Below, in pieces: positions 36,180-47,600 of a DNA stretch of 64,000 bases. A program made the position numbers and the translations under genes. Numbering within the stretch: position 1 is the stretch's first letter; the number at the start of each line of letters is the position of its first letter. This DNA comes from Theocolax elegans. Lineage: Eukaryota > Arthropoda > Insecta > Hymenoptera > Cerocephalidae. The stretch lies in the NCBI GenBank assembly GCA_026168455.1, contig CM047431.1, positions 50,032,029-50,096,028 on the forward strand, given 5' to 3'. The notes beneath the pieces are model-generated. The model worked only from the letters and a program-made list of their open reading frames with translations, was not told the DNA's origin and ran no database searches.

Positions 36180-36945
36180 TAAAAAAGGGGGGGATGGTGA
36201 GGCCCCTCCGTTGCCCCAACAAGTGAGGTACGTCCAGCCCGGAAGATTCTTTATATGTCCCCGTCGTGGATGAAATCCACGGCGGGAGGCATATTTCTAA
36301 TTTTTTCCGTGGTAGGTGAAAGTGCATTGCTAAAGTTAGCATTTTCGCACAATAATAAAAAGATGAGTTTACAGAACGTTTAGAGAAAGCAAAAATTACG
36401 ATCGAGGTGTTACGCCGAGATATTTTACCGCGGGTTTCCATTCTATTGGTGCTTTTATCGAAGTTAGGTGGATTTAGGTTCAAGTTTGAGATAACTTTTT
36501 ATAAAACATTATTGCTTCGGATTTAGTAGCGTTGATTTTAATTTTCCATTTACTGCAGAATTGATGAATGTCGTTTAGCTCGTTGTTAAGTAATTTTACG
36601 ATTTTTTCGTTACTTCGCGAGGTCGCGTATATTATCGTGTCGTTCGCGTAGATCCCGATATTTACGTTGTCGGTCGACGGTAGGTCGTTAATGTAAATTA
36701 AAAAGAGCAGAGGTCCCAACAAGCTGCCCTGAGGGACTCCCGCTCTTATAGGAAATTCGCGAGATTCTGCGTCGTTTAGTTTAACTTTATATTTCCGGTT
36801 GTTTAGATAGGAAGCTAAAATATGAATTAGGTTAGAGTTTATTTTATTTTCGATTAGTTTGCAAAGGAGACCGTTTATCCAGACGCTGTCAAAGGCTTTC
36901 TCGACGTCGAGAAGTACCGCCCGGTGTTTCGTTTCCAGTTAAATT
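36180..36945 (-). pseudogene. Jockey-clade ORF2 fragment, copy 2
   Basis: This is the duplicate of the 34425-35168 fragment, with the same motif B, YAND box and missing G. It extends 25-30 bases further upstream to FNWKRNTG at 36945, where an inverted block begins. The last RT segment is frameshifted near 36480. It cannot encode an active polymerase. Confidence 0.85.
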
Positions 36946-37643
36946 CAACAAAAAGGGGGAAGTCGCACTATAAACGCACTCGGTAGCCAACTCAGTAAAT
37001 ATTGCATTAATAAACAACTTTACATTCACGCGCCAACGAGCTTCACTAACTATCCTTACAACAAAAAATGCAAACCCGATATAATAGATTTCATGATCTC
37101 TAAAAACTTAAATTTTTCCTCTAGTATCTGCACTCTCCCAGATTCCGAATTAGACTCAGACCATTGCCCCGTATAGATAACTATCAACTTAACAACAATT
37201 TACAATTCGACAAAAATCAAATATAACTTTGTAAAAGCTAACTGGCAGGCATTTAACAATTACTTTGACGAAAACATCACTACACTACAATTCATAGACA
37301 CAAAAGACGAAATAGACAAAGCTATCACTGACTTTGCACAAACCATCCACAAAGCAATAGACATTTCCTCACCATTAAACGAAAATAAAACCGACGAAAT
37401 AATTAAATCAATAAAACATAGAAACGTATTAATCTGCGAAAACCGTAAACGATATAATCCAATCCTTAAAAACCATATTAATTCAATTCGACGCTTAATA
37501 GACACCCAAATAAAAAACTTTAAATGCGAATCGTGGAATAATAAAGTAAAATCCCTAAACATTAAAGACAATAGTTTGTGGAGAATGACCAATGCCTTTA
37601 CGCGAACTCATACTAACATTCCATCGTTAAAAGATTCAAATAA
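36946..37643 (+). pseudogene. Inverted Jockey ORF2 block: endonuclease C-terminus and linker
   Basis: This block runs in the opposite direction to its neighbours. Read on the plus strand, it gives the end of an AP-type endonuclease (GSQLSKYCINKQLYIHAPTS, then DIIDFMI and ELDSDHCPV, the last holding the catalytic SDH), an in-frame TAG at 37174-37176, and then about 155 codons of the endonuclease-RT linker (NFVKANWQAFNNYF to TRTHTNIPSLKDSNN). It is paralogous to 38960-39760 on the minus strand. It is flanked by a direct repeat of 43-44 bases (36901-36945 and 37644-37687). Confidence 0.8.
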
Positions 37644-37843
37644 TCGACGTCGAGAAGTACCGCCCCGGTGTTTCGTTTCCAGTTAAAGTTCCGAGTAATA
37701 TCTTCGGTTAGTCTAAGTATTTGGTGTTGTGTAGAATCAGCTTGTCTAAACCCGAATGGTTCCTGTCTGTTCGTTAGGCGGTCAGTCATGTCGTCCCGAA
37801 GTCTATTGATGAGCAAGTGCTCGAATGCCTTGCTCATTGTGTT
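37644..37843 (-). pseudogene. Jockey-clade ORF2 fragment: RT fingers region
   Basis: Leftward from 37843 the frame reads NTMSKAFEHLLINRLRDD, then FGFRQADSTQHQILRLTEDI and FNWKRNTGAVLLDV, the stretch that precedes and begins RT motif A. Here the GGGG run is intact, unlike at 36927. The upstream side is cut at the TTAA at 37842-37845, where a piggyBac-like end begins. Confidence 0.8.
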
Positions 37844-37845
37844 AA

Positions 37846-38729
37846 CCCTTAAACTGCCAAAACGCCACTTCCGGTACACTGCTATTCGAGGGCCAATAAC
37901 GAAGACTATTCGACACTAAAAAAAATTGAGACATACATATTTTTATTGCTTAAGATCTCCTCTTTCTGATGGTGCCAATGAAATTTCCTGAAAAGTTTAT
38001 TTATTATTCCAAAATGCAGTTTAAACAAAAAAAAACGTAATTTTTTGTGTTTAATTTTTTTTGTGATCCATTTTTCAAAGTTTTTCGAATCTGTAATCAA
38101 CATGGAACCTTAATAACCGGTGGAATAAATGTCTGAACTTTGAGAATCCATGGTTCAAAGATCGTTTTTTCGTATTAGTATTTTCAAAATGGCGTCTTAA
38201 TGGCAAAATTTTTGTGAAAACCTTTCTGAATTTTTTTACAATAAATGATGCTCTTTTCGAAAAAATGTTCAAGTGTAAAAAGTTCTTGTAATCAGCCAAG
38301 AAATATGCCTGAATTTTTCCGAAGCGTTTTGAGCACTTTTTCGAATTTTGCATATGAACAATTTTTGCAAAATTCAAAATTTTACTCAAATCGCTTCGGA
38401 AAAAATCAGACGTATTTCTTGGCCAATTCTAAGAACTTTTTATTCTTAAAAATTTTTCCGAAATATGCACCGTTTTCAATAAAAAATTTCCATAGTTCAA
38501 AGCATCATGTGTGGGTAAAAAACCATGGAAACAAACATGGAAATTTTTTATTGAAAAACGATTCACATTTCGGAAAAATTTTCAAGAATAAAAAGTTCTT
38601 ATAATTGGTCAAGAAATACGAATTCAAAAAAATACAAAATTCAAAAAAGTGCTTAAAATGCTTCGGAAAAATTCAGGCATATTCCTTGGCTGATTACAAG
38701 AACTTTTTACTCTTGAACATTTTTTCGTT
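37846..38729. mobile_element. Insertion with piggyBac-like end and a foldback interior
   Basis: It begins TTAA-CCCTTAAACTGCC, close to the CCTTTAGACTGCC end of the MITE at 39085. No matching right end in TTAA is visible. The right half (38258-38729) is a palindrome: AAATGTTCAAGTGTAAAAAG, AATCAGCCAAGAAATATGCC and TTTTTCCGAAGC recur inverted around a centre near 38510. The insertion separates two parts of the Jockey ORF2, and about 80 codons of RT are missing across it. Confidence 0.55.
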
Positions 38730-39080
38730 TAAGATATTTTTTAAGTTCGGACGGAATTATCGGTGGAATTGTATTAGGGTTATTGTTAGAATAGTTTAGA
38801 AAATTTAAGACTAAATTATCCGTTTCTGCAGTAAAATTGGAATTGTTATGAGGCATTTTATGCGGTGTGAACGTTTTCGCGAAGTTTTCGGCCAGATGGT
38901 TAGCTTTATCGTCCGGTGAAAAATATTTAAGTTGATTGTTTGAATCTTCTAACGGTGGAATGTTAGTACGAGTTCGCGTAAAGGCTTTGGTCATTCTCCA
39001 CAAACTATTGTCTTTAATGTTTAGGGATTTTACTTTATTATCCCACAATTCGCATTTCAAGTTTTTTATTTGGTTCTCTA
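38730..39080 (-). pseudogene. Jockey-clade ORF2 linker, 3' part
   Basis: Reading leftward from 39060: WDNKVKSLNIKDNSLWRMTK, TRTRTNIPPLEDSNN, then YFSPDDKANHLAENFAKTF and IIPSELKKYLKR. This is the region between endonuclease and reverse transcriptase. It is open for 117 codons and is the paralogue of the inverted block at 37490-37640. Confidence 0.75.
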
Positions 39081-39084
39081 TTAA

Positions 39085-39223
39085 CCTTTAGACTGCCGGC
39101 ATTTTTGCCTTATAAATTGATATTTTTGATGTGCAAAATTTACACATAAAAACGCCTCATATCTCTAGAGTAGTTGTCAAGGTCACAGGTGGCTCATATA
39201 TGAGCCGTCCGGCAGTCTAAAGG
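39085..39223. mobile_element. piggyBac-like MITE with TTAA duplication
   Basis: The 139-bp element begins CCTTTAGACTGCCGG and ends CCGGCAGTCTAAAGG, with TTAA on both sides (39081-39084 and 39224-39227). GGCTCATATATGAGCC near its right end is a perfect palindrome. The homologous Jockey sequence at 37490-37500 reads CGACGCTTAATAG without insertion, so the window itself supplies the empty site. TTAA duplication and CC-starting ends fit piggyBac. Confidence 0.9.
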
Positions 39224-39227
39224 TTAA

Positions 39228-39900
39228 GCGTCGAATTGAATTAATATGGTTTTTAAGGATTGAATTATATCGTTTACGATTTTCGCGGATTAATACGTTT
39301 CTATGTTTTATTGATTTAATTATTTCGTCCGGTAACGGAAGGTTTCCGGTTTTATTTTCGTTTAATGGTGTAGAAATGTCTATTGCTTTGTGAATGGTTT
39401 GTGCAAAGTCAGTGATAGCTGTGTCTATTTCGTCTTTTGTGTCTATGTATTGTAGTGTAGTGATGTTTTCGTAAAAGTAATTGTTAAATGTCTGCCAGTT
39501 AGTTTTTGCAAAGTTGTATTTGATTTTTGTCGAATTGTAAATTGTTGTTAAGTTGATAGTTATGTATACGGGGTGTGGTCTGAGTCTAAGTCGGAATCTG
39601 GGAGAGTGCAGATATTAGAAGAAAAATTTAAGTTTTTAGAGATCATGAAATCTATTATATCGGCTTTGCATTTTTTATTGTAAGGATAGTGAGTCAAGCT
39701 CGTTGGCGCGTGAATGTAAAGTTGTTTATTAATGCAATATTTACTGAGTTGGCTACCGAGTGCGTTTATAGGGCGACTCTCCCAGCGCGTATGTTTAGCG
39801 TTAAAGTCACCGGCGGCTATTACTGTGTCGGCTGTTTTAAAGATTTTATAGTAGTCGTTTTTTGTTGAATTTAACAGTAGGTGAGTTAGAAGTAGCTATT
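39228..39900 (-). pseudogene. Jockey-clade ORF2: endonuclease core and linker
   Basis: From about 39870 leftward, one frame reads YYKIFKTADTVIAAGDFNAK, with GDFNAKH at 39786-39812 as an AP-endonuclease catalytic motif. Then come GSQLSKYCINKQLYIHAPTS, DIIDFMISKNLNF and DSDLDSDHTPY, with SDH near 39570-39585. The linker follows, with frame breaks. It joins the N-terminal piece at 39908-40210 only through a frameshift near 39860-39905. Confidence 0.8.
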
Positions 39901-39907
39901 ACCGTGA

Positions 39908-40210
39908 TCACGGTTCCGCGGGTTTGATTTTAATTGCCTTTGCTTCAAAGTTTTCGGTATTTAAAGATATATTATAATGTTTTAGGCTGTTCGTAATTAT
40001 TACCGCGGTGCCCCGGTTTGTGTTATTTTTATAGACAGTGTAGTTTCGTAGTTTAAAAGTACTGTTGTTTTTTAAAAGTGTTTCGTCAAGTAGGCAAATG
40101 TCAATGTCTTTTGTGTGTAGTAGTGTCTCTAGTTCGAGTTTTTTGTGTGTTAGTCGTCCGTAGGCGTTCCAAGCACAAATGGTTAATTGATTATTTGGTG
40201 TATTATTCAT
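39908..40210 (-). pseudogene. Jockey-clade ORF2: endonuclease N-terminus
   Basis: It starts 13 bases after the ORF1 stop with MNNTPNNQLTICAWNAYGRL, followed by KLELETLLHTKDIDICLLDE and TLL. In active elements this is the WNANGL and ETHL part of the endonuclease. Here the second N of WNAN is Y and the H of ETHL is L, both departures from the usual active-site pattern. The frame then ends after 100 codons, so ORF2 is broken. Confidence 0.75.
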
Positions 40211-40225
40211 GTTCCGGTTTTTTGT

Positions 40226-41164
40226 TTATTGGATGCAACCGCGAGGGCCGAGTTTAGAAGTTTCGGAGTTATTACCGCGACTTGGATATAGCGCGTCGTT
40301 TTTTGAATTTGATCCCGAGGAGATACTGATAGAGAGGTTGGTTGCTTCTTGTAGTATTTCTATCAGCGCGGTTACGTCTTCCGAGTTGACGGGTTTTTTA
40401 TTGTTTTTAATGTTATTTTCATTTTTTGTTTTGTTTGGTAATAATTTAAATATTGGTATATTAATTGATGATTGAGTTTTAGGTTTAACCGATAGTGCGG
40501 GAAAATGACCTCCATCGTTTAGCGGAATGAGTTTAGATTTTAGAGTATTTTTATAATTGCTGTTGATTTTAGTGGGTTTAGGAGTTTTAGCTTTATTCGC
40601 GTAAGATTGTTTTGATATTTTATAGGCTGAACAGCCTTTGTAATTCGCGGTGTGGTTGCCTCCACAGTTTGCGCATTTTAAGTTTTCTTTATCGCGGGGT
40701 TTAGTGCACGTGGCGATGTCATGGTTCTCTCCACACTTAACGCATTTGGGTTGAGCGTGGCAGAACCGTGACACATGATTATAGCGTTGGCATTTAAAGC
40801 ATTGTACCGGGCGTTTAAGTTTAATACAGGGTTCTATTTTTATTTTCAAGAACGCGATTGTTTTTAGTTGCGTAATATTTTTAATGTTGTCGGTTTTATC
40901 CAGTGTGATTAGGAAAAGAGGGAGTGGGGTGGCATTTTTCCCGCTTCGTCTCTTCACTTGCGCGACGTTGTTGACTCTATATCCACCCCGCAGCAACTCG
41001 TCCGCGATTTCGTCGGTGGTCATTGAAATGGGTAGGCCCCTAATGTCGAATTTTACTGGAGGTTTAGAATCCGGAGATTTAAAGAGGAAATATTGGAACC
41101 TTTCGGTGTCCAATTCCCGGATGAGTGTTCGGTAGTCCTCCAGGGTTGAAGCCCGGTCGGACAT
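40226..41164 (-). CDS. Jockey-clade retrotransposon ORF1 (Gag-like, zinc knuckles)
   Basis: An uninterrupted frame of 312 codons encodes the nucleic-acid-binding ORF1 protein of a Jockey-type non-LTR element, which packages the RNA and escorts it to chromatin. Residues about 38-112 resemble the Gag-like region that precedes the knuckles in this clade. Three zinc knuckles follow: C122-C125-H130-C135, C141-C144-H148-C153 and C164-C167-H171-C178. The tail is rich in Lys, Asn and Ser. The start at 41164 gives a usual family length, and ORF2 begins 13 bases downstream. ORF1 is open while ORF2 is broken many times, so the element as a whole is dead. Confidence 0.85.
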   Translation of the reverse strand: MSDRASTLEDYRTLIRELDTERFQYFLFKSPDSKPPVKFDIRGLPISMTTDEIADELLRGGYRVNNVAQVKRRSGKNATPLPLFLITLDKTDNIKNITQLKTIAFLKIKIEPCIKLKRPVQCFKCQRYNHVSRFCHAQPKCVKCGENHDIATCTKPRDKENLKCANCGGNHTANYKGCSAYKISKQSYANKAKTPKPTKINSNYKNTLKSKLIPLNDGGHFPALSVKPKTQSSINIPIFKLLPNKTKNENNIKNNKKPVNSEDVTALIEILQEATNLSISISSGSNSKNDALYPSRGNNSETSKLGPRGCIQ

Positions 41165-41693
41165 GAAGTTATCGCAGAGTTTGTAAACTACCGCGCTAAA
41201 TTTTAATTTTTTGATGATAAATTGGAGAAGTTAATAGGGAAAATTAAGTTTATCGCAGTTTACTGTTCTTGAAGTGATTTCCTGTAAGTTGCAACTATTT
41301 AATATTTATTTATCTAATATTTATTTTCTCCGGATCACTTGATGTGGAATTTCTCATATAATTATTATATAATAGTCAGAAAAGTGAGACTCATCTCCTC
41401 ATGATCATACCTCTACCATCCCTCCTCCATTCCTCCTTAAGATACGGTAAAAACTAAATCCCCTTTAGTATACGTACTGCTGAAACAAGTACAAAAAAAA
41501 ATTATTGCCTTTAAAACGTGATCATATTGGTCGATTAGATGTGACGTGATTGAATATATCTATGGAAACGGACAAAACAAAAGTTTTTTAAAACAAATAT
41601 GCTTTGAAAAAGTATGTAATCTGCTTTAAAATTGAAACATTTAAAATATCAATAAAGAAATTTAACAGAAAAGAAGGGTATGCGCTTGCGTAA
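41165..41693. other. Probable Jockey 5' region, then AT-rich DNA
   Basis: The first part may be the 5' untranslated region of the Jockey element, but no clear 5' end or target duplication can be placed. The rest has no recognised feature and leads into the satellite. Confidence 0.4.
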
Positions 41694-44600
41694 TGGTCCA
41701 ACGTTGGTTACCAACGTTCCAACCGAACTATGGGTACCAATTTTGGTACAACCTTTGGTACTAACTTCAAATTCCAATAGTGAATACAAATATTGGTCCA
41801 ACGTTGGGTACCAACATTGGTCCAACGTTGGGTACCAACATTGGTCCAACGTTGAGTACCAATATTGATTCAACATTGGGTACCAGTATTGATTCAACGT
41901 TGGGTACCAATATTGGTCCAACGTTGGATACCAAAGTTCAAAATCAATAATGGGTACCCATACTGCTCCAACGTTGGATACCAACGTTCCACACCACAAT
42001 GACTATCATTATTGGATAAACGTTTGATACCAACGTTGAGTACCAACATTGGTCCAACGTTGGATACCAACGTTCCAAATCACAATGACTATCAATATTA
42101 GATAAACGTTTGATACCAACGTTCAAAACCAATAAAGGGTACCAATATTGGTTCAACGTTGGGTGCCAACATTGGTCCAAAGTTGAGTACCAACATGGAC
42201 CAATGTTGGGTACATTGGTCTAATGTTGAGAACCAACATTGGTCCAACGTTGGGTACCAATATTGGTCCAACGTTGGATACCAATATTGGTCCAACGTTG
42301 GATACCAACATTAGTCCAACGTTGGGTACCAATATAGGTCCAACGTTCAAAACCAATAAAGGGCACCAATATTGGTTCAACGTTGGGTGCCAACATTCAA
42401 ACCATTAATGAGTACCAATAATGGTCCAACGTTGGGTACCAACATTGGTCCAACGTTGAGTACCTATATTGATTCAACATTGGGTACCAATATTGATTCA
42501 ACGTTGGGTACCAGCATTGGTCCATCGTTGGGTACCAATGTTGATTCAACGTTGGATACCAACGTTCCAAACCACGATGAGTATCATTATTGGATAAACG
42601 TTTGTTACCAACGTTCAAAACCAATAAAGGGTACCAATATTGGTTCAACGTTGGGTATCAACATTGTTTTAAAGTTGGTACCAACATTGGTCTAACATTG
42701 AGTACCAATATTGATTCAACATTCGGTACCAACATTGGTTCAACATTTGGTACCAACATTGGTCCAACGTTGGATACCAATATTGGTCCAACGATCAAAA
42801 CCAATAAAGGACACCAATATTGGTTCAACGTTGGGTGCCAACATTCAAACCATTAATGAGTACCAATAATGGTCCAACGTTGGGTACCAACATTGGTCCA
42901 ACGTTGAGTACCTATATTGATCAACATTGGGTACCAATATTGATTCAACGTTGGGTACCAGCATTGGTCCATCGTTGGGTACCAATTGAATCAACGTTGG
43001 ATACCAACGTTTCAAACCACAATGAATATCATATTGGATAAACGTTTGTTACCAACGTTCAAAACCAATAAAGGGTACCAATATTGGTTCAACGTTGGGT
43101 GCCAACATTCAAGCTAATAATGAGTATCATTTTATTGATTCAACATTGGGAACCAATATTGATTCAACGTTGGGTACCAACATTGGTCCAACGTTGGGTA
43201 CCAATATTGATTCAACGTTGGATACCAACGTTCCAAATCACAATGAATATCAATATTGGATAAACGTTTGTTACCAACGTTCAAAACCAATAAAGGGTAC
43301 CAATATTGGTTCAACGTTGGGTACCAACATTGGTTTAAAGTTGGGTACCAACATTGGTCCAACATTGAGTACCAATATTGATTCAACATTGGGTACCAGT
43401 ATTGATTCAACGTTGGTACCAATATTGGTCCAACGTTGGATACCAAAGTTCAAAATCAATAATGGGTACCCATACTGCTCCAACGTTGGATACCAACGTT
43501 CCACACCACAATGACTATCATTATTGGATAAACGTTTGATACCAACGTTGAGTACCAACATTGGTCCAACGTTGGATACCAACGTTCCAAATCACAATGA
43601 CTATCAATATTAGATAAACGTTTGATACCAACGTTCAAAACCAATAAAGGGTACCAATATTGGTTCAACGTTGGGTGCCAACATTGGTCCAAAGTTGAGT
43701 ACCAACATTGGACCAATGTTGGGTACATTGGTCTAATGTTGAGAACCAACATTGGTCCAACGTTGGGTACCAATATTGGTCCAACGTTGGATACCAATAT
43801 TGGTCCAACGTTGGATACCAACATTAGTCCAACGTTGGGTACCAATATAGGTCCAACGTTCAAAACCATAAAGGGTACCAATATTGGTTCAACGTTGGGT
43901 ACCAATATTGATTCAACGTTGGATACCAACGTTCAAAACCAATAAAGGGTACCAATATTGGTTCAACGTTGGGTACCAACATTGGTCCAACGTTGAGTAC
44001 CTATATTGATTCAACATTGGGTACCAATATTGATTCAACGTTGGGTACCAGCATTGGTCCATCGTTGGGTACCAATATTGATTCAACGTTGGATACCAAC
44101 GTTCCAAACCACAATGAATATCAATATTGGATAAACGTTTGTTACCAACGTTCAAAACCAATAAAGGGTACCAATATTGGTTCAACGTTGGGTGCCAACA
44201 TTCAAGCTAATAATGAGTATCATTTTATTGATTCAACATTCGGTACCAACATTGGTCCAACGTTGAGTACCAATATTGATTCAACATTGGGTACCAATAT
44301 TGGTTCAACGTTGGGTGCCAACATTCAAGCTAATAATGAGTATCATTTTATTGATTCAACATTGGGAACCAATATTGATTCAACGTTGGGTACCAACATT
44401 GGTCCAACGTTGGGTACCAATATTGATTCAACGTTGGATACCAACGTTCCAAACCACGATGAGTATCATTATTGGATAAACGTTTGTTACCAACGTTCAA
44501 AACCAATAAAGGGTACCAATATTGGTTCAACGTTGGGTACCAACATTGGTTTAAAGTTGGGTACCAACATTGGTCCAACATTGAGTACCAATATTGATTC

Positions 44601-47600
44601 AACATTCGGTACCAACATTGGTTCAACATTTGGTACCAACATTGGTCCAACGTTGGATACCAATATTGGTCCAACGATCAAAACCAATAAAGGACACCAA
44701 TATTGGTTCAACGTTGGGTGCCAACATTCAAACCAATAATGAGTACCAATAATGGTCCAACGTTGGGTACCAACATTGGTCCAACGTTGAGTACCTATAT
44801 TGATTCAACATTGGGTACCAATATTGATTCAACGTTGGGTACCAGCATTGGTCCATCGTTGGGTACCAATATTGAATCAACGTTGGATACCAACGTTTCA
44901 AACCACAATGAATATCAATATGGATAAACGTTTGTTACCAACGTTCAAAACCAATAAAGGGTACCAATATTGGTTCAACGTTGGGTGCCAACATTCAAGC
45001 TAATAATGAGTATCATTTTATTGATTCAACATTGGGTACCAGTATTGATTCAACGTTGGGTACCAACATTGGTCCAACGTTGGGTACCAATATTGATTCA
45101 ACGTTGGATACCAACGTTCCAAATCACAATGAATATCAATATTGGATAAACGTTTGATACCAACGTTGAGTACCAATATTGATTCAACGTTGGGTACCAT
45201 ATTGATTCAACGTTGGATACCAACGTTCAAAACCAATAAAGGGTACCAATATTGGTCCAACGTTGGGTACCAACATTGGTCCAACGTTGAGTACCAATAT
45301 TGATTCAACGTTGGGTACCAACATTGGTCCAACGTTGAGTACCAATATTGATTCAACATTGGGTACCAATATTGATTCAACGTTGGATACCAACGTTTCA
45401 AACCACAATGAATATCAATATTGGATAAACGTTTGTTACCAACGTTCAAAACCAATAAAGGGTACCAATATTGGTTCAACGTTGGGTGCCAACATTCAAG
45501 CTAATAATGAGTATCATTTTATTGATTCAACATTGGGAACCAATATTGATTCAACGTTGGGTACCAACATTGGTCCAACGTTGGGTACCAATTTGATTCA
45601 ACGTTGGATACCAACGTTCCAAATCACAATGAATATCAATATTGGATAAACGTTTGTTACCAACGTTCAAAACCAATAAAGGGTACCAATATTGGTTCAA
45701 CGTTGGGTGCCAACATTCAAGCTAATAATGAGTATCATTTTATTGATTCAACATTGGGTACCAATATTGATTCAACGTTGGGTACCAGCATTGGTCCATC
45801 GTTGGGTACCAATATTGATTCAACGTTGGATACCAACGTTCCAAACCACAATGAATATCAATATTGGATAAATGTTTGTTACCAACGTTCAAAACCAATA
45901 AAGGGTACCAATATTGGTTCAACGTTGGGCACCAACATTGGTTTAAAGTTGGGTACCAACATTGGTCCAACGTTGAGTACCAATATTGATTCAACATTGG
46001 GTACCAATATTGATTCAACATTGGGTACCAACATTGGTCCAACGTTGGATACCAATATTGGTCCAACGTTCAAAACCAATAAAGGGCACCAATATTGGTT
46101 CAACGTTGGGTGCCAACATTCAAACCATTAATGAGTACCAATAATGGTCCAACGTTGGGTACCAACATTGGTCCAACGTTGAGTACCTATATTGATTCAA
46201 CATTGGGTACCAATATTGATTCAACGTTGGGTACCAGCATTGGTCCATCGTTGGGTACCAATATTGAATCAACGTTGGATACCAACGTTTCAAACCACAA
46301 TGAATATCAATATGGATAAACGTTTGTTACCAACGTTCAAAACCAATAAAGGGTACCAATATTGGTTCAACGTTGGGTGCCAACATTCAAGCTAATAATG
46401 AGTATCATTTTATTGATTCAACATTGGGAACCAATATTGATTCAACGTTGGGTACCAACATTGGTCCAACGTTGGGTACCATATTGATTCAACGTTGGAT
46501 ACCAACGTTCCAAACCACAATGATATCAATATTGGATAAACGTTTGTTACCAACGTTCAAAACCAATAAAGGGTACCAATATTGGTTCAACGTTGGGCAC
46601 CAACATTGGTTTAAAGTTGGGTACCAACATTGGTCCAACGTTGAGTACCAATATTGATTCAACATTGGGTACCAGTATTGATTCAACGTTGGGTACCAAT
46701 ATTGGTCCAACGTTGGATACCAAAGTTCAAAATCAATAATGGGTACCCATACTGCTCCAACGTTGGATACCAACGTTCCACACCACAATGACTATCATTA
46801 TTGGATAAACGTTTGATACCAACGTTGAGTACCAACATTGGTCCAACGTTGGATACCAACGTTCCAAATCACAATGACTATCAATATTAGATAAACGTTT
46901 GATACCAACGTTCAAAACCAATAAAGGGTACCAATATTGGTTCAACGTTGGGTGCCAACATTGGTCCAAAGTTGAGTACCAACATTGGACCAATGTTGGG
47001 TACATTGGTCTAATGTTGAGAACCAACATAGGTCCAACGTTGGGTACCAATATTGGTCCAACGTTGGATACCAATATTGGTCCAACGTTGGATACCAACA
47101 TTAGTCCAACGTTGGGTACCAATATAGGTCCAACGTTCAAAACCAATAAAGGGTACCAATATTGGTCCAACGTTGGATACCAACGTTCAAAACCAATAAA
47201 GGGTACCAATATTGGTTCAACGTTGTGGTACCAACATTGGTCCAACGTTGAGTACCTATATTGATTCACCATTGGGTACCAATATTGATTCAACGTTGGG
47301 TACCAGCATTGGTCCATCGTTGGGTACCAATATTGATTCAACGTTGGATACCAACGTTCCAAACCACAATGAATATCAATATGGATAAACGTTTGTTACC
47401 AACGTTCAAAACCAATAAAGGGTACCAATATTGGTTCAACGTTGGGTGCCAACATTCAAGCTAATAATGAGTATCATTTTATTGATTCAAAATTGGGTAC
47501 CAACATTGGGTCCAACGTTGAGTAGCAATATTGATTCAACATTGGGTACCAATATTGGTTCACACGTTGGGGTACCAACATTCAAGCTAATAATGAGTAT

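Larger units (their letters stand above)
33686..36945. repeat. Tandem duplication, period about 1.76 kb
   Basis: The segment around CGTATCTTCCATAACTTCGT at 33867 recurs at 35623, and the copies run in parallel through a TTGCTAATATATTACCAATA stretch and the 3' part of a minus-strand Jockey element. Copy 1 stops at 35168, where an 11-bp minisatellite takes over; copy 2 continues to 36945. The copies are over 95% alike, with many one-base homopolymer differences. Confidence 0.85.
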
